DNA of 64,000 nucleotides from Rhizobiaceae bacterium (GCA_019635775.1 JAHBYU010000009.1:124001-188000), one strand, 5' to 3'. Positions 16,003 through 24,769 are shown, numbered from the stretch's first letter. Numbers and translations: made by a program. The notes: a model not told the origin generated them from the sequence alone.

Positions 16003-17676
16003 ATGACATCGCATTTCTCCTTCAATGCGCAGGTCTCGCCCGAGGCCATCGGAAAGGTCGGGCGCCTGTTCAACGCCTCGATCGGCGACATCCTCAACGA
16101 GCTTCTGCAGAACGCCCGCCGCGCGGGCGCCACGAAAGTCGTGATCGAACAGGTCGATGATCCCAGGTTCGGAAAGGCGGTCCGCATTGTCGATGACGGT
16201 GCGGGGATCGAAGACCCGCGGTCGCTGTTCTCGCTCGGTCACAGCGGATGGTCCGCGGCCCTGACGCAGTCCGAGGACGCCGCCGGCATGGGCTTCTTCG
16301 CTCTCGCCAATCGTGGCGCGGCCCTTGTCGCCAGGCAGAAGGACACCGTGCAATCCTGGGCGATAGAGGCGATGCCCGAGGCCTTTCACGGCAGGCAGCC
16401 GATCGATGTGGTGCCCGGTCCTGCAGGTCATGCAGGCGTGGCGATTACCTTCCCCGAAACCGACCACGACCATGTCGCCCGCGCTGTCCCGAACGCCGCA
16501 AGGTTCTTTCCGCTCACGGTCATCTTCAACGGCGAGGAGATGCGACACTCGGATTTCCTAGCGGAAGCGGAACATGTCGAGGAATGGCGCGGGGTCCGCA
16601 TCGGCGTGTTTGAGCGCGATAGCCCCTACAAGGACATTGCGAACGCGAATTTCCACGGGGTGACGCTCAGGATGCCGTTGCCGACGCTGTCGCAACATTG
16701 GCATCGCAATTATTGGGCCGGGATCGATGTCGTGGACTGCGCCCATCTCAAGCTGGTGCTTCCGGCCCGCAAGGAGGTCGTGCGCAATGCAATGTTCGAG
16801 GCCCTCGTGGAGGAGATCCAGCGCGTGTATTTCCGGCTGGTGTCTACACACACCGCCCATAGCCTTTCCTTTCAGGATTATCGGAAAGGGCTCGCCCTCG
16901 GCATCGATCTGAAAGAAGCCGAACCAAAACTAGCGCCGTTCACGCCCTCCTGCGCCGATTCCGATCGATTTGGGATGCGCACCCCATTGCCGGTATCGCC
17001 GGACGCCCTTCTCTACGCTGGCGAGGGACCCCTGGAGGAACAGGTTGTTGCGCATGCGATTGCCCGAACCGGGGAAGCTCTCCCGATGTTCGAACCGCAA
17101 GATGCCTTTGCCGGCTATGGATGGTACGACCGCTTGCGGCAGATTACGCTCAGATCGTACAGGATGCATATCGGCGCCGATTTTCAGAAGATCGATCCCC
17201 TTGACGCCTTTGAAGGTCAGGGACGGCCGGATATCCTCGAGGTCGACGTGAACGTCAGTGACGGCCAGTCGGATTCGGCGTGTAGCTGGTTGCTTCCGAC
17301 GGATCTGATCGTCACGGGTCACGACTATAGCGCACTGGACGACGTCGACATTCGCGTCACAAAACAATCGGAAATTCCGCCCGCCAAGCTACGGTCATTC
17401 CTGACCGACGCGCTGTTCTCACCGTGCGACGATGTCGACGCCTGCTCTTACGAGCAGCAGCTGGAATGGTTTCAGGACGAAGCCGAGGACCTGAGCATCC
17501 GGCTGCTTCAGTCGGAGTCGGATGCGGACCTGAACGCGATCCTTCGCACGGTTCGGCGTGAACTTCTCTGGCGCATGCCCAAGAAGGGGTCGTTCCACAT
17601 CCATATCGAAAACGGGGAGGTTTCGATCGACGGCCTGCCACCGGCTTCGAACGCGACGGCCGCGACGTCAGCTTGA
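16003..17676 (+). CDS. GHKL (HSP90-like) ATPase
   Basis: A 557-residue protein with a GHKL ATP-binding fold at the N-terminus. The N box is in LNELLQNARRAGAT (about 31-44), the G1 box is VDDGAGIED (63-71), and GHSGWSAAL with AAGMGFFAL (about 79-101) forms the lid/G2 region. The rest has no recognisable kinase, topoisomerase or MutL domain. Such stand-alone GHKL ATPases are recurrent in mobile elements and some defence systems. Here it forms its own unit between two leaders, so no partner can be named. Confidence 0.75.
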   Translation: MTSHFSFNAQVSPEAIGKVGRLFNASIGDILNELLQNARRAGATKVVIEQVDDPRFGKAVRIVDDGAGIEDPRSLFSLGHSGWSAALTQSEDAAGMGFFALANRGAALVARQKDTVQSWAIEAMPEAFHGRQPIDVVPGPAGHAGVAITFPETDHDHVARAVPNAARFFPLTVIFNGEEMRHSDFLAEAEHVEEWRGVRIGVFERDSPYKDIANANFHGVTLRMPLPTLSQHWHRNYWAGIDVVDCAHLKLVLPARKEVVRNAMFEALVEEIQRVYFRLVSTHTAHSLSFQDYRKGLALGIDLKEAEPKLAPFTPSCADSDRFGMRTPLPVSPDALLYAGEGPLEEQVVAHAIARTGEALPMFEPQDAFAGYGWYDRLRQITLRSYRMHIGADFQKIDPLDAFEGQGRPDILEVDVNVSDGQSDSACSWLLPTDLIVTGHDYSALDDVDIRVTKQSEIPPAKLRSFLTDALFSPCDDVDACSYEQQLEWFQDEAEDLSIRLLQSESDADLNAILRTVRRELLWRMPKKGSFHIHIENGEVSIDGLPPASNATAATSA

Positions 17677-17870
17677 TCTTGCCGAACTGAAGCCGGACGT
17701 CGTCGCCGACGCCGTAGGCCAGACCTCGGACTGAAACTTACACCGGCGACCGTGAGGTCCTGCCGTTCGCATCATCCGAACATTCGCCCCAGCAACGCGC
17801 GATTAGCCGCTATCCGGGAACGACCCTCGGAGCGGCTTGGCGCGGCGTTCACCCACAAGGGAGAACCACC

Positions 17871-18230
17871 ATGTTCAAAACCGACCATCTCGCGCCAATC
17901 CAGCGCGGCCGCCTGAATGCGGCTCTGGACAAGCAATACAGTTACAACGGTGCGATCAAGACGCTTCGGCAACACATCGAATCCCTGGCCGCCGCCGGTC
18001 CCCTCGAACTCAGCGACGCAGACGGCATGATCGACTATTCGAGGCGGCATTTTAATCGTCTCGGCTCCGTCAAGGAGCAGGACGCCTACATCGCGGGCCT
18101 CAAGGCCAGACGCAATTATTGGGTCAACGACTGGAAGATCCCGAAACTGGTCCACGATGCGCTCGCGCGGAATCTCGCCGAAAGCCCCGAACGTGAACAG
18201 ACCCTGTTCGCGAGGGAGTCGTCACGATGA
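17871..18230 (+). CDS. Hypothetical protein
   Basis: A 119-residue helical basic protein (MFKTDHLAPIQRGRLNAALD at the start). It overlaps the next gene by ATGA. I do not recognise the family. About 190 bases of non-coding DNA precede it, with AGGGAGAACC before the ATG. Confidence 0.62.
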   Translation: MFKTDHLAPIQRGRLNAALDKQYSYNGAIKTLRQHIESLAAAGPLELSDADGMIDYSRRHFNRLGSVKEQDAYIAGLKARRNYWVNDWKIPKLVHDALARNLAESPEREQTLFARESSR

Positions 18231-18562
18231 AGATCACGCGCCAATTCGCACCCGCGGATCGATACCTCTACGATTTCGGGGCCTGCTCATACGCCAACGG
18301 CTTCGCCCAGATCGATACGGCGCAGGACGCCGCCTATTTCGGAAGCTGGGCCAATCCGACGACGCTTGTCGTTTTCACTTACTGCGAAGGCGACACAACC
18401 CACATGCAATGCGAGTCCATCGAGGAATTTGCCGCCGAACTTCGTCACATCGACGCATGGAATATCGAGAACGGACATGGGCCTGCGCGCATCGACCCGG
18501 GCCTCGACCCGGCCATGAGAAACGCATTCGAACAGATCGGTCTCGCTGATCTGCTGCACTAG
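18227..18562 (+). CDS. Hypothetical protein
   Basis: A 111-residue protein with a mixed alpha/beta sequence (YLYDFGACSYANGFAQID near 14-31). It is translationally coupled to the previous gene. No motif or family recognised. Confidence 0.62.
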   Translation: MKITRQFAPADRYLYDFGACSYANGFAQIDTAQDAAYFGSWANPTTLVVFTYCEGDTTHMQCESIEEFAAELRHIDAWNIENGHGPARIDPGLDPAMRNAFEQIGLADLLH

Positions 18563-18620
18563 CGCCGGGCGTCTGCACCGCGCTCGTTTCAATTCGACCG
18601 ACAGACTGGAGACATCCAAA

Positions 18621-18806
18621 ATGACCCGCACGACAAGAGAACAGCGCCGCTCCATCCATCTCAAATGGCGGCAGGCAAATCAGGGCCTCTCCTATCGATC
18701 TTTACGCAAGCTCGCCATGCCGGTTTTGGCCGGCGACGGCGCTATCGCCCTGCCATGGTGTGGCATGTGGCTGTGCATCGAAGCGGACGGCTACACCCAC
18801 AGCTAA
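18621..18806 (+). CDS. Small basic hypothetical protein
   Basis: A 61-residue basic protein (MTRTTREQRRSIHLKWRQAN at the start). CTGGAGACATCC precedes the ATG. It ends before a hairpin terminator at 18848. Function unknown. Confidence 0.55.
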   Translation: MTRTTREQRRSIHLKWRQANQGLSYRSLRKLAMPVLAGDGAIALPWCGMWLCIEADGYTHS

Positions 18807-18847
18807 GTCCCGCCCATTCGGCTCACCGCATCCAGGTCCGATCATGC

Positions 18848-18869
18848 AGCCCGGCCATCACGCCGGGCT
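18848..18869 (+). terminator. Hairpin terminator
   Basis: AGCCCGGC (18848-18855) pairs with GCCGGGCT (18862-18869) across a CATCAC loop and is followed by TTGTC. The same stem with loop CGTCGC occurs at 24770. Confidence 0.6.
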
Positions 18870-18890
18870 TTGTCTATTCGGAGCATTTCA

Positions 18891-19304
18891 ATGGCAAATT
18901 ACTACACGCACTTCTCTTGCCTTCTTGACGTTCGCGCGACCGAAAACGTGGAGCAGGCGCTCGATGTGTATCGGACGTTGTCGCGCGAACTTGAGAGCGA
19001 AGGCGTCTCCATCGGGTTCGTCGCCTCGGTCGACAGTGAGCGCAGTGCGACGACACTCTGGATTCGGGATGAAGATCATGGCGATCCCGAGCACGTCATC
19101 ACATTTGTCAGGCGGTGTGCCGAAGTGTTCAACCTCGATGGTCTCTGGGGGTTCCAGTGGGCCGATACCTGTTCACGCCCGCGCCTCGACGGGTTTGGCG
19201 GCGGCGCCCATGTCGTCGATCTGGCGACAGGTCAATCGTTCGACTGGAACGAAACGAGCACTTGGCTTGCCATCGTGCTCGATGGAGGCGATCCCTATGC
19301 CTGA
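18891..19304 (+). CDS. Hypothetical protein
   Basis: A 137-residue protein starting MANYYTHFSCLLDVRATENV. The later FGGGAHVVDLATGQSFDW segment suggests a beta-rich domain. The ATG at 18891 is a better start than one seven codons upstream, which lies next to the terminator. It overlaps the following gene by eight bases. Function unknown. Confidence 0.62.
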   Translation: MANYYTHFSCLLDVRATENVEQALDVYRTLSRELESEGVSIGFVASVDSERSATTLWIRDEDHGDPEHVITFVRRCAEVFNLDGLWGFQWADTCSRPRLDGFGGGAHVVDLATGQSFDWNETSTWLAIVLDGGDPYA

Positions 19305-19797
19305 GATCATCGAGACCATCGTCTATCAGTTCGACGAGTTGTCGGACGCCGCGAAGGAAAAGACCCGCTCCTGGTACCGGGAGGGAGGTTTTGACTACGA
19401 CTGGCACGAATTCGTCTATGCGGATTTCGTGCGTACTCGCCTGCCCGATCGTGCGGTCATCGCGCTTGCGCGGCCACGAGGCGGCGTCGGGCTGATCTTC
19501 ATTTTCATCGACGGAGGCTCCAATGCCGCTCACCCACCGGCAACGCCACAGGTTGCGCGCCACGCTCGCTGGCCGGCTTCTCGCCGTCTGCTATGGCGCC
19601 GGGGTCGACTCCACCGCTCTGATGGTCGCCCTGAAGCTCGCCGGCTTGCGCCCCCACATCATCACTTTCGCCGATCTCAACGCGGAAAAGCAGCTGACAC
19701 TCGATCACCTCGACCAGATGACGCGCGTCCTGGCGCGATGGGACTGGCCACCGATCATCATGTGCCGGAAGAAGACGCTTCCCGGCACCGGCTATGA
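19297..19797 (+). pseudogene. Antitoxin-like N-terminus, probably truncated
   Basis: The first 45 residues (IVYQFDELSDAAKEKTRSWY and DYDWHEFVYADF) match the start of the plasmid antitoxin-of-stability-system proteins found on proteobacterial elements. After that the frame carries low-complexity Arg/Pro/Ala sequence and runs some 275 bases into the next gene in a different frame. This is what a frameshifted or truncated gene would look like. I judge only the first 130 or so bases to be genuine. Confidence 0.4.
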
Positions 19798-20527
19798 TGA
19801 CCTCTACGGAAACTGCATCGCGAACGAGACGCTCCCAAGCCTCGCTTTCGGCATGAAATCATGCAGCATCAAATGGAAGCAGAAGCCACAGGATGCCGCC
19901 ATCAAGGGCGCCAGGTCCGGCCCCAACGCAGCGCCACCCCATCCGATCTGGCTCGAAGCCCAGCGGACCGGCCAGCGCATCGTCAAGCTGATCGGCTACG
20001 ACTGCAGTCCCGCGGACATTCGCCGGTCGCGCAACCTCCCCGAAGCCGATGCCAACTTCGACTATGCGTATCCGCTGCAGATCCTCGGCTGGACACGCGC
20101 GGACTGCGTCGACTTCATCACCGAAGTCCTCGGCGCCGACCATGTGCCGGTCAAATCGGCGTGTTTCTTCTGTCCAGCCACAAAACTGTGGGAACTGTTC
20201 TGGCTGGCGGCTCACCAGCCGGACCTTCTGGAACGCGCCCTCTTTTTGGAGCGCAACGCGCTCACCGGCCGGCACAGCCGTTTCGACGAAGTCGAGTTTG
20301 GCGGCTCGTGGGAGGAACTGGTCCGCAACGCCGACAGGTTCCCCAGTTCGAACACCACCGTCGGGCTCGGCCGAAGCTTCGCCTGGAACCAGTGGGCGCG
20401 CGTCAATGGCGTCGTCGACGACAATTTCCGCGTCAAACGCGGCGCGGCCGATCACGCCCGTTTTCTGATCATGGCCGATCGCCTGAGACGTGACGAGAAC
20501 GCGCGGGACGCGCGTTCCGTGGCCTGA
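19523..20527 (+). CDS. PAPS reductase-like PP-loop protein
   Basis: A 334-residue protein of the adenine-nucleotide alpha-hydrolase family. The PP-loop is the variant CYGAGVDSTAL (23-33), where the canonical SGGxDS has become GAGVDS. A zinc-binding-like SACFFCPATK lies near 211. Phosphoadenosine phosphosulfate reductase-like enzymes of this type occur on phages and plasmids, where they may act in nucleic-acid modification and not in sulfate assimilation. No sulfur-assimilation or DNA phosphorothioation (dnd) gene is nearby. The substrate is therefore unknown. Confidence 0.7.
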   Translation: MPLTHRQRHRLRATLAGRLLAVCYGAGVDSTALMVALKLAGLRPHIITFADLNAEKQLTLDHLDQMTRVLARWDWPPIIMCRKKTLPGTGYDDLYGNCIANETLPSLAFGMKSCSIKWKQKPQDAAIKGARSGPNAAPPHPIWLEAQRTGQRIVKLIGYDCSPADIRRSRNLPEADANFDYAYPLQILGWTRADCVDFITEVLGADHVPVKSACFFCPATKLWELFWLAAHQPDLLERALFLERNALTGRHSRFDEVEFGGSWEELVRNADRFPSSNTTVGLGRSFAWNQWARVNGVVDDNFRVKRGAADHARFLIMADRLRRDENARDARSVA

Positions 20528-20636
20528 ACTGCCAGCCTTCGTCGGCCCTTCGGGCCTGAATCCTCACCATAGCCATGCGGTTGCAGCGACGCGGTTCACG
20601 CCGCGCGCAGTCGAATCGCGCCCAGGAGAACCTCCC

Positions 20637-21266
20637 ATGACCGCACATCCACCTTTCCGCAAAGTGTTCGACGGCGTCGCCACGCGCGAGCAGATGTTCC
20701 GGCTGTTCGACCACCACAGGGACAATCCCGAATTCGACCCACTCTCCGGCAAGCCCTATGCGGGGGAATGGTTCGAGATCGAAGCGGCCAGCTACCATTT
20801 CATGCTCGCGCTCCTCCCGCCGCTGTTCCAGCGCACCGGCATGTTCGGCATGTCCGAATACCGTGCCGGCAACGTCACCAGCGTCTTCTTCACGATCAGG
20901 GTTCGCGGCCGCGAACGCTGGTTCCACGGATTCTGCGACCTGACCGACAGGCACAGCCCCGAAGTCATGCGGGCGGCCATCATCGCCCACGAGACGGGCG
21001 CGGCCGACAGCATGACGCGGGAAGAAAAGCTTGAGGCGATCTGGAACGTCACCCATCCGGACTTCCGCGGGATCGCCGGCGAATCCGATCCGGACGCGTG
21101 GCCCACAGGCAGCAACGGCAAGCGGACGATCGTCGTCGGTGATGGAGGCTCCGCCGTCCTCAAACTGCTCGAGCACCTGACCGACGACGAGATCGATGCC
21201 AGGATGCCGGCGATCCTCGCCCGGCACACCAGAAGGGGAGGCGGCAACGATGCGGACGCCTCGTAG
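20637..21266 (+). CDS. DUF1419 family protein
   Basis: A 209-residue DUF1419 protein: MFRLFDHHRDNPEFDPLSGK then YAGEWFEIEAASYHFMLALL and PPLFQRTGMFGM are the family signature. It is a frequent gene of rhizobial plasmids with unknown function. AGGAGAACC lies before the ATG at 20637. It overlaps the next gene by 17 bases. Confidence 0.75.
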   Translation: MTAHPPFRKVFDGVATREQMFRLFDHHRDNPEFDPLSGKPYAGEWFEIEAASYHFMLALLPPLFQRTGMFGMSEYRAGNVTSVFFTIRVRGRERWFHGFCDLTDRHSPEVMRAAIIAHETGAADSMTREEKLEAIWNVTHPDFRGIAGESDPDAWPTGSNGKRTIVVGDGGSAVLKLLEHLTDDEIDARMPAILARHTRRGGGNDADAS

Positions 21267-21687
21267 GAAGCAAACGGCCGCGACCACGCACGGCTATGAA
21301 GCGCACTCGACCTATACGGCCAATCTTGGCGTTCCCGATCGCCGCCAATACCGACGCACATTGCCCGCCGCGCCGAGCGTCGCCGACCTCGTGCGCCCCG
21401 GAGACACGGTCGCGACCTCCTACGGCACCGGCGGCGTCGTGATCGAGGTGACGGAATATTTCTACAAGGCGCCGACCGGCGAGACGCTGTCGCACTTCAC
21501 CATCGTCTACGTGCCGCCCGATCGCGCGCAGAAATACCGCGATAGCGATCGCCATTGGATCAACGAATGCGTCGCCGTCGGTGACCGCATCCTGATGCTC
21601 TTCGAGGCCAATTGCGACGAAGTCTTCGTCGTCGGTCGCAGTCGGCCGGCTGATGCCGTGCTCCCCAGGAGCATCCTGATCACCTAG
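21250..21687 (+). CDS. Hypothetical protein (accessory tract)
   Basis: A 145-residue protein with a small beta-barrel-like core (VRPGDTVATSYGTGGVVIEV, about 55-74) that recalls SH3- or KOW-like folds, by sequence feel only. The ATG at 21250 has AGAAGGGGAGG upstream, inside the end of the DUF1419 gene. Function unknown. Confidence 0.6.
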   Translation: MRTPRRKQTAATTHGYEAHSTYTANLGVPDRRQYRRTLPAAPSVADLVRPGDTVATSYGTGGVVIEVTEYFYKAPTGETLSHFTIVYVPPDRAQKYRDSDRHWINECVAVGDRILMLFEANCDEVFVVGRSRPADAVLPRSILIT

Positions 21688-21763
21688 AAGCCCCCGCTCG
21701 GAAGATGAGCGGATATTTTGTCTCGACAAAATGTCGGGGCCATCCCAACTGAAGGAGAACCAA

Positions 21764-22198
21764 ATGACCATTCCAGGTCGCATGCGCGAAGTCAGACAGA
21801 ATATCGACTCCTACGGACAGCACCTGTTCCAGATCTTCGGAGACGGATCCGATCCCGGCTTCACCTACACGATCGGCAATGCCGATCGCGGCCTGCCGGA
21901 GCTTCTGCTGATCGGCGACTTCCCGTCCCACATCGCCGCGCGACTGCTCAACGAGCTCGGCGCCAAGATGCGCGAAGACGGCAAGCCGCTCGCCACCGGC
22001 CTTGTCGATATCGGTTGGTCAATTCCGGTAAAAGTCCGTCAGGCCGGTCCGCTCGCGCGGTCCCGCTACACCATTCAGGTCGATCAATATCTGGGCCACG
22101 ACCGCTACGGCGTCCTGCAGGTCATGGTTTGCGATGAAAACGGCCGCTACCCCGGCGATGCCGGCTGCGCCCCGCGCTACAACGTCGAGCAGCCCTGA
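21764..22198 (+). CDS. DUF4262 domain protein
   Basis: A 144-residue DUF4262 protein: GQHLFQIFGDGSDPGFTYTI then GNADRGLPELLLIG near residues 18-50 is the typical start. The family is widespread and uncharacterised. GAAGGAGAACC precedes the ATG. A hairpin terminator follows directly after the stop. Confidence 0.75.
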   Translation: MTIPGRMREVRQNIDSYGQHLFQIFGDGSDPGFTYTIGNADRGLPELLLIGDFPSHIAARLLNELGAKMREDGKPLATGLVDIGWSIPVKVRQAGPLARSRYTIQVDQYLGHDRYGVLQVMVCDENGRYPGDAGCAPRYNVEQP

Positions 22199-22207
22199 TC
22201 GACGCCG

Positions 22208-22225
22208 TTGCCGGCTCGCCGGCAA
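22208..22225 (+). terminator. Short hairpin terminator
   Basis: A perfect 8-bp stem, TTGCCGGC (22208-22215) with GCCGGCAA (22218-22225), with a two-base loop and AGTCTTTCC after it. Confidence 0.4.
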
Positions 22226-22307
22226 AGTCTTTCCTCACTCCCATTCGCTTCGGTCGCCGTCATCCGGCGAGCGCAGCCGCGCGAACTTCTGCAGAAAGGA
22301 AATCGCC

Positions 22308-22517
22308 ATGGCCAGAAAGGCATTCTTCGCAGCCTTCGTCATCGACGAAGGCGCCTATACCCCCGAGCCCGGACCCGTCGACAATCACTTCGTCGCGGCG
22401 GACCTGGCGCAATCGAGTTTCGGCGAACAATCCGGCGTATCGCATATCATCGTCTGGAACTCCGCGGACGAGCTGCTCGCGGATCATCGGTCACGCGGTC
22501 CGATCACGGTCCACTAA
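22308..22517 (+). CDS. Small hypothetical protein
   Basis: A 69-residue acidic protein starting MARKAFFAAFVIDEGAYTPE after AGAAAGGAAATCGCC. No family recognised. The reading frame reopens directly after its stop and encodes a zinc-ribbon-like segment joined to the next gene. Confidence 0.58.
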   Translation: MARKAFFAAFVIDEGAYTPEPGPVDNHFVAADLAQSSFGEQSGVSHIIVWNSADELLADHRSRGPITVH

Positions 22518-22706
22518 CTGATTGAAGACGATGCGGACCGCGGAAGTTCTCTCCCGAACGGACCCGACGCCTGTCCCTCCAGCCACTGGAACCGCGGCGA
22601 CGATATCTGCGCCGATTGCGGTGTCGACCTCAACCCCTCCATGCGTGACACGGCGACACCGTCCCGTGCGCCACATCCTTCGTTTCGCGACCACCTTTCA
22701 CCGACG
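22518..22706 (+). other. In-frame zinc-ribbon extension without ATG
   Basis: The frame of the next gene is open back to the stop at 22515-22517 and encodes ACPSSHWNRGDDICADCGVD, a C-x3-H...C-x2-C zinc-ribbon-like motif. There is no ATG, GTG or TTG before the motif; the first codon is CTG. It could be translated by re-initiation at CTG after the upstream stop, or be an old gene whose start was lost. In-frame ATGs at 22641 and 22707 lie after the motif. Confidence 0.4.
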
Positions 22707-23090
22707 ATGCGGGACACGCTTTCCTTTGAATATTACGAGGTCAGGCCGTGTCTCGAACGCGATCATCAGGTGCGGTCCTTCCGGGACGAGGACGTGTTCC
22801 AGGTCGAGGTCGCCAGAGCCCAGACGGACGCCAGGGCGTTTCGCGTGTTCTGGTCGCTCTATGGCGTCGACCGAAACACCGCCACGGCAATCGGCGACTT
22901 CGTGTCGAAGGACGCCGCGCATGAGGCGATGAACTCGATCCTGGCGATCCCGGCCGCGGCCCGCAACGCACTTCAGGACCAGCAGTCCGGCACGGATGTG
23001 AAGGACGAGCACCTCGCGCACAAGGCGCGCGCCGCGGCCGACTGGCTCGACGACATGATCAACCAGTCCTCCAATCTCCAGCGGATCTGA
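22707..23090 (+). CDS. Conserved hypothetical protein of rhizobial elements
   Basis: A 127-residue protein starting MRDTLSFEYYEVRPCLERDH, with GDFVSKDAAHEAMNSILAIP in the centre and ADWLDDMINQSS at the end. It is a compact alpha/beta protein recurrent beside DUF-type accessory genes; function unknown. Neither ATG (22707 or 22641) has a good ribosome-binding site, and the frame continues upstream through a zinc-ribbon motif, so the true N-terminus may be longer. Confidence 0.62.
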   Translation: MRDTLSFEYYEVRPCLERDHQVRSFRDEDVFQVEVARAQTDARAFRVFWSLYGVDRNTATAIGDFVSKDAAHEAMNSILAIPAAARNALQDQQSGTDVKDEHLAHKARAAADWLDDMINQSSNLQRI

Positions 23091-23127
23091 TGCGAAGTCA
23101 GCGCCGCCGTTCCAGAACGACCTATCG

Positions 23128-23147
23128 AAGCCCGGCCTCCCGGGCTT
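23128..23147 (+). terminator. Hairpin terminator
   Basis: AAGCCCGG (23128-23135) pairs with CCGGGCTT (23140-23147), then TCGCATTTC. It is one of the GCCCGG-type hairpins repeated along the accessory tract. Confidence 0.5.
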
Positions 23148-23204
23148 TCGCATTTCAGGGCCCGCGCGAGCGACCCCCAACCGCATCCAAACAGGAGAAA
23201 TTCG

Positions 23205-23663
23205 ATGATCATGCATGACTGGCGATTGAATCAAGAGATCTCATCCGACATCGACGCAAGACCGTGGGACGTCCAGGTGAAAGAGGCAACCACGACAAGC
23301 TACCGCATCGAGGCGACCTGTCCCGACGGGACCGAACGCCAGCTCTGGCTCGAAATCCAGGACGGCAACCTTGTCGTCCACGCATACGATCCCGAGCACG
23401 AGGAGCCGGTGAACCTGCGCATCTCCAGGACCGACATCAGCGTCGACACCGAGCGCGAGGGACAGGCTCCACGAGGCACCGATGAAAAGCGTTTCGCCGC
23501 GATGCAGGAGTTCGTCGGGCAAATGGCGGCCATGTCGCTTCCCGAGGAGGAGACCACGGGCGATGTCGACGCGTTCATTGCCGAGCTCGATGAGGAGCGG
23601 CTTTTCGGAGAGTATCACACCTTCATGGATATGGTCCGGTCAGCCCGAGAGATCGAAACATGA
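23205..23663 (+). CDS. Hypothetical protein
   Basis: A 152-residue acidic protein (IEATCPDGTERQLWLEIQDG near 35-54) with a helical C-terminus rich in Glu. AGGAGAAATTCG precedes the ATG; a second Met is two codons in. No family recognised. Confidence 0.62.
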   Translation: MIMHDWRLNQEISSDIDARPWDVQVKEATTTSYRIEATCPDGTERQLWLEIQDGNLVVHAYDPEHEEPVNLRISRTDISVDTEREGQAPRGTDEKRFAAMQEFVGQMAAMSLPEEETTGDVDAFIAELDEERLFGEYHTFMDMVRSAREIET

Positions 23664-23769
23664 CCATGGTGGCCGGCTCCGCCACCACACTGATCGGGAC
23701 TGCCATGTCGTCGGTCGATCTGTGTCGAGCCGGCCCGCGGCCGCCGGCGCTGCGGCTCGGCGCGCAGGC

Positions 23770-23870
23770 TGCGACCCAAGAGGCAGAGGCGGGCCGGAAG
23801 GGGCTGGCGTCGGGAGCCGGAAAGGGAGTCCGACATCGTCGACCCCCGAACATCAACGACGGAGCCTGTG
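23770..23870 (+). promoter_or_regulatory. GA-rich leader before 23871 gene
   Basis: TGCGACCCAAGAGGCAGAGG begins a segment that shares 17 consecutive bases (GAGGCAGAGGCGGGCCG) with the leader at 15833. It contains a GTCGG...CCGAC hairpin with a GGAAAGGGA loop, then GGAGCCTGTG before the ATG. Confidence 0.5.
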
Positions 23871-24365
23871 ATGAAAGCCTACATCGCCACTGTCGATCTT
23901 GTCATCCGCGCCGGATCATGGGCCGAGGCCTGCGATGGTCTGAACACCCTACTGACCGCCAGCGGAATCCATGACGATACCGATCCGATTCTTTTCGACT
24001 GGGCCTATGTGCCCGAACAGAACTTTCCCGAGGACGCCTGGCCGAAGGAAATCGAGCTGCCGGAAGGCTGGATCGATCTTCCTGAGGAACAGAGCAACGT
24101 TGCGCAACTGTTCCCCAATCGCGAACACATCGAGCCCATGCTGGTCATGAGCACCGCCCATCTCGACGCGCAGGCCCGCCGGTTTCTCGAATCCGGCAAG
24201 GGCATCGTCATCGCCTACGAACATGGCTGGATCGTCTACGCGAAAATGCAGCACGATGGTCCGCTCGCGACCCTGCTCGACTACGCGCTCGCGCGGGCTT
24301 GCCTCTGGATCAAATTCGACGGCGCCGGTCCGCTGATCGATGACCTCCCGGTCTACGACTGGTGA
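23871..24365 (+). CDS. Hypothetical protein
   Basis: A 164-residue protein (MKAYIATVDLVIRAGSWAEA at the start, LPEGWIDLPEEQSN in the middle, CLWIKFDGAGPLIDDLPVYD at the end). It is an acidic soluble protein that I do not recognise. A GA-rich leader precedes it. The next gene starts just beyond its stop. Confidence 0.62.
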   Translation: MKAYIATVDLVIRAGSWAEACDGLNTLLTASGIHDDTDPILFDWAYVPEQNFPEDAWPKEIELPEGWIDLPEEQSNVAQLFPNREHIEPMLVMSTAHLDAQARRFLESGKGIVIAYEHGWIVYAKMQHDGPLATLLDYALARACLWIKFDGAGPLIDDLPVYDW

Positions 24366-24394
24366 TCGACGTGGAAATCACAGGAGCAGGCCCA

Positions 24395-24703
24395 ATGTGC
24401 AGAGTGCTCAACAAACGTCTGGACGAGATCCCGAAGGACGCCCGTTACATTGGCCGTGGGTCAAAATGGGGCAATCGCTTCATTATCGGCCGCGACGGTG
24501 ACCGGGCGACGGTCATCGCCAGATATGAGCGCTGGCTCGCCGATCAGCATGAGCTGCTGCGCGCGCTGGACGAGTTGCGCGGCTGCGACATCGTCTGCTT
24601 TTGCGCTCCAAAGCCATGCCACGGCCACCTTCTCCTCCGGCTAGCCAATGCAACCCGCGAAGAGCGTGTCGCCTGGTGGCGCGGGATCAAAAGCACCGCA
24701 TAA
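24395..24703 (+). CDS. DUF4326 domain protein
   Basis: A 102-residue DUF4326 protein: DARYIGRGSKWGNRFIIG and CDIVCFCAPKPCHGHLLLRL are diagnostic, the latter a conserved Cys/His cluster. The family is common in phages and plasmids, with no proven activity. AGGAGCAGGCCC precedes the ATG at 24395. An in-frame GTG at 24362 overlapping the upstream stop is the alternative start. Confidence 0.75.
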   Translation: MCRVLNKRLDEIPKDARYIGRGSKWGNRFIIGRDGDRATVIARYERWLADQHELLRALDELRGCDIVCFCAPKPCHGHLLLRLANATREERVAWWRGIKSTA

Positions 24704-24769
24704 GCGACGATCGATCGACAATGGCGGACCCGCCGACCAGTTCGACCCGAAATTACCGCCATTCAATCC

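Noticed and set aside
23660-23974. A 104-codon frame beginning with an ATGA overlap after the 23205 gene
   Set aside because: It covers the repeated GA-rich leader and runs into the next gene; its translation is Ala/Arg/Gly-rich, so the overlap is probably chance.
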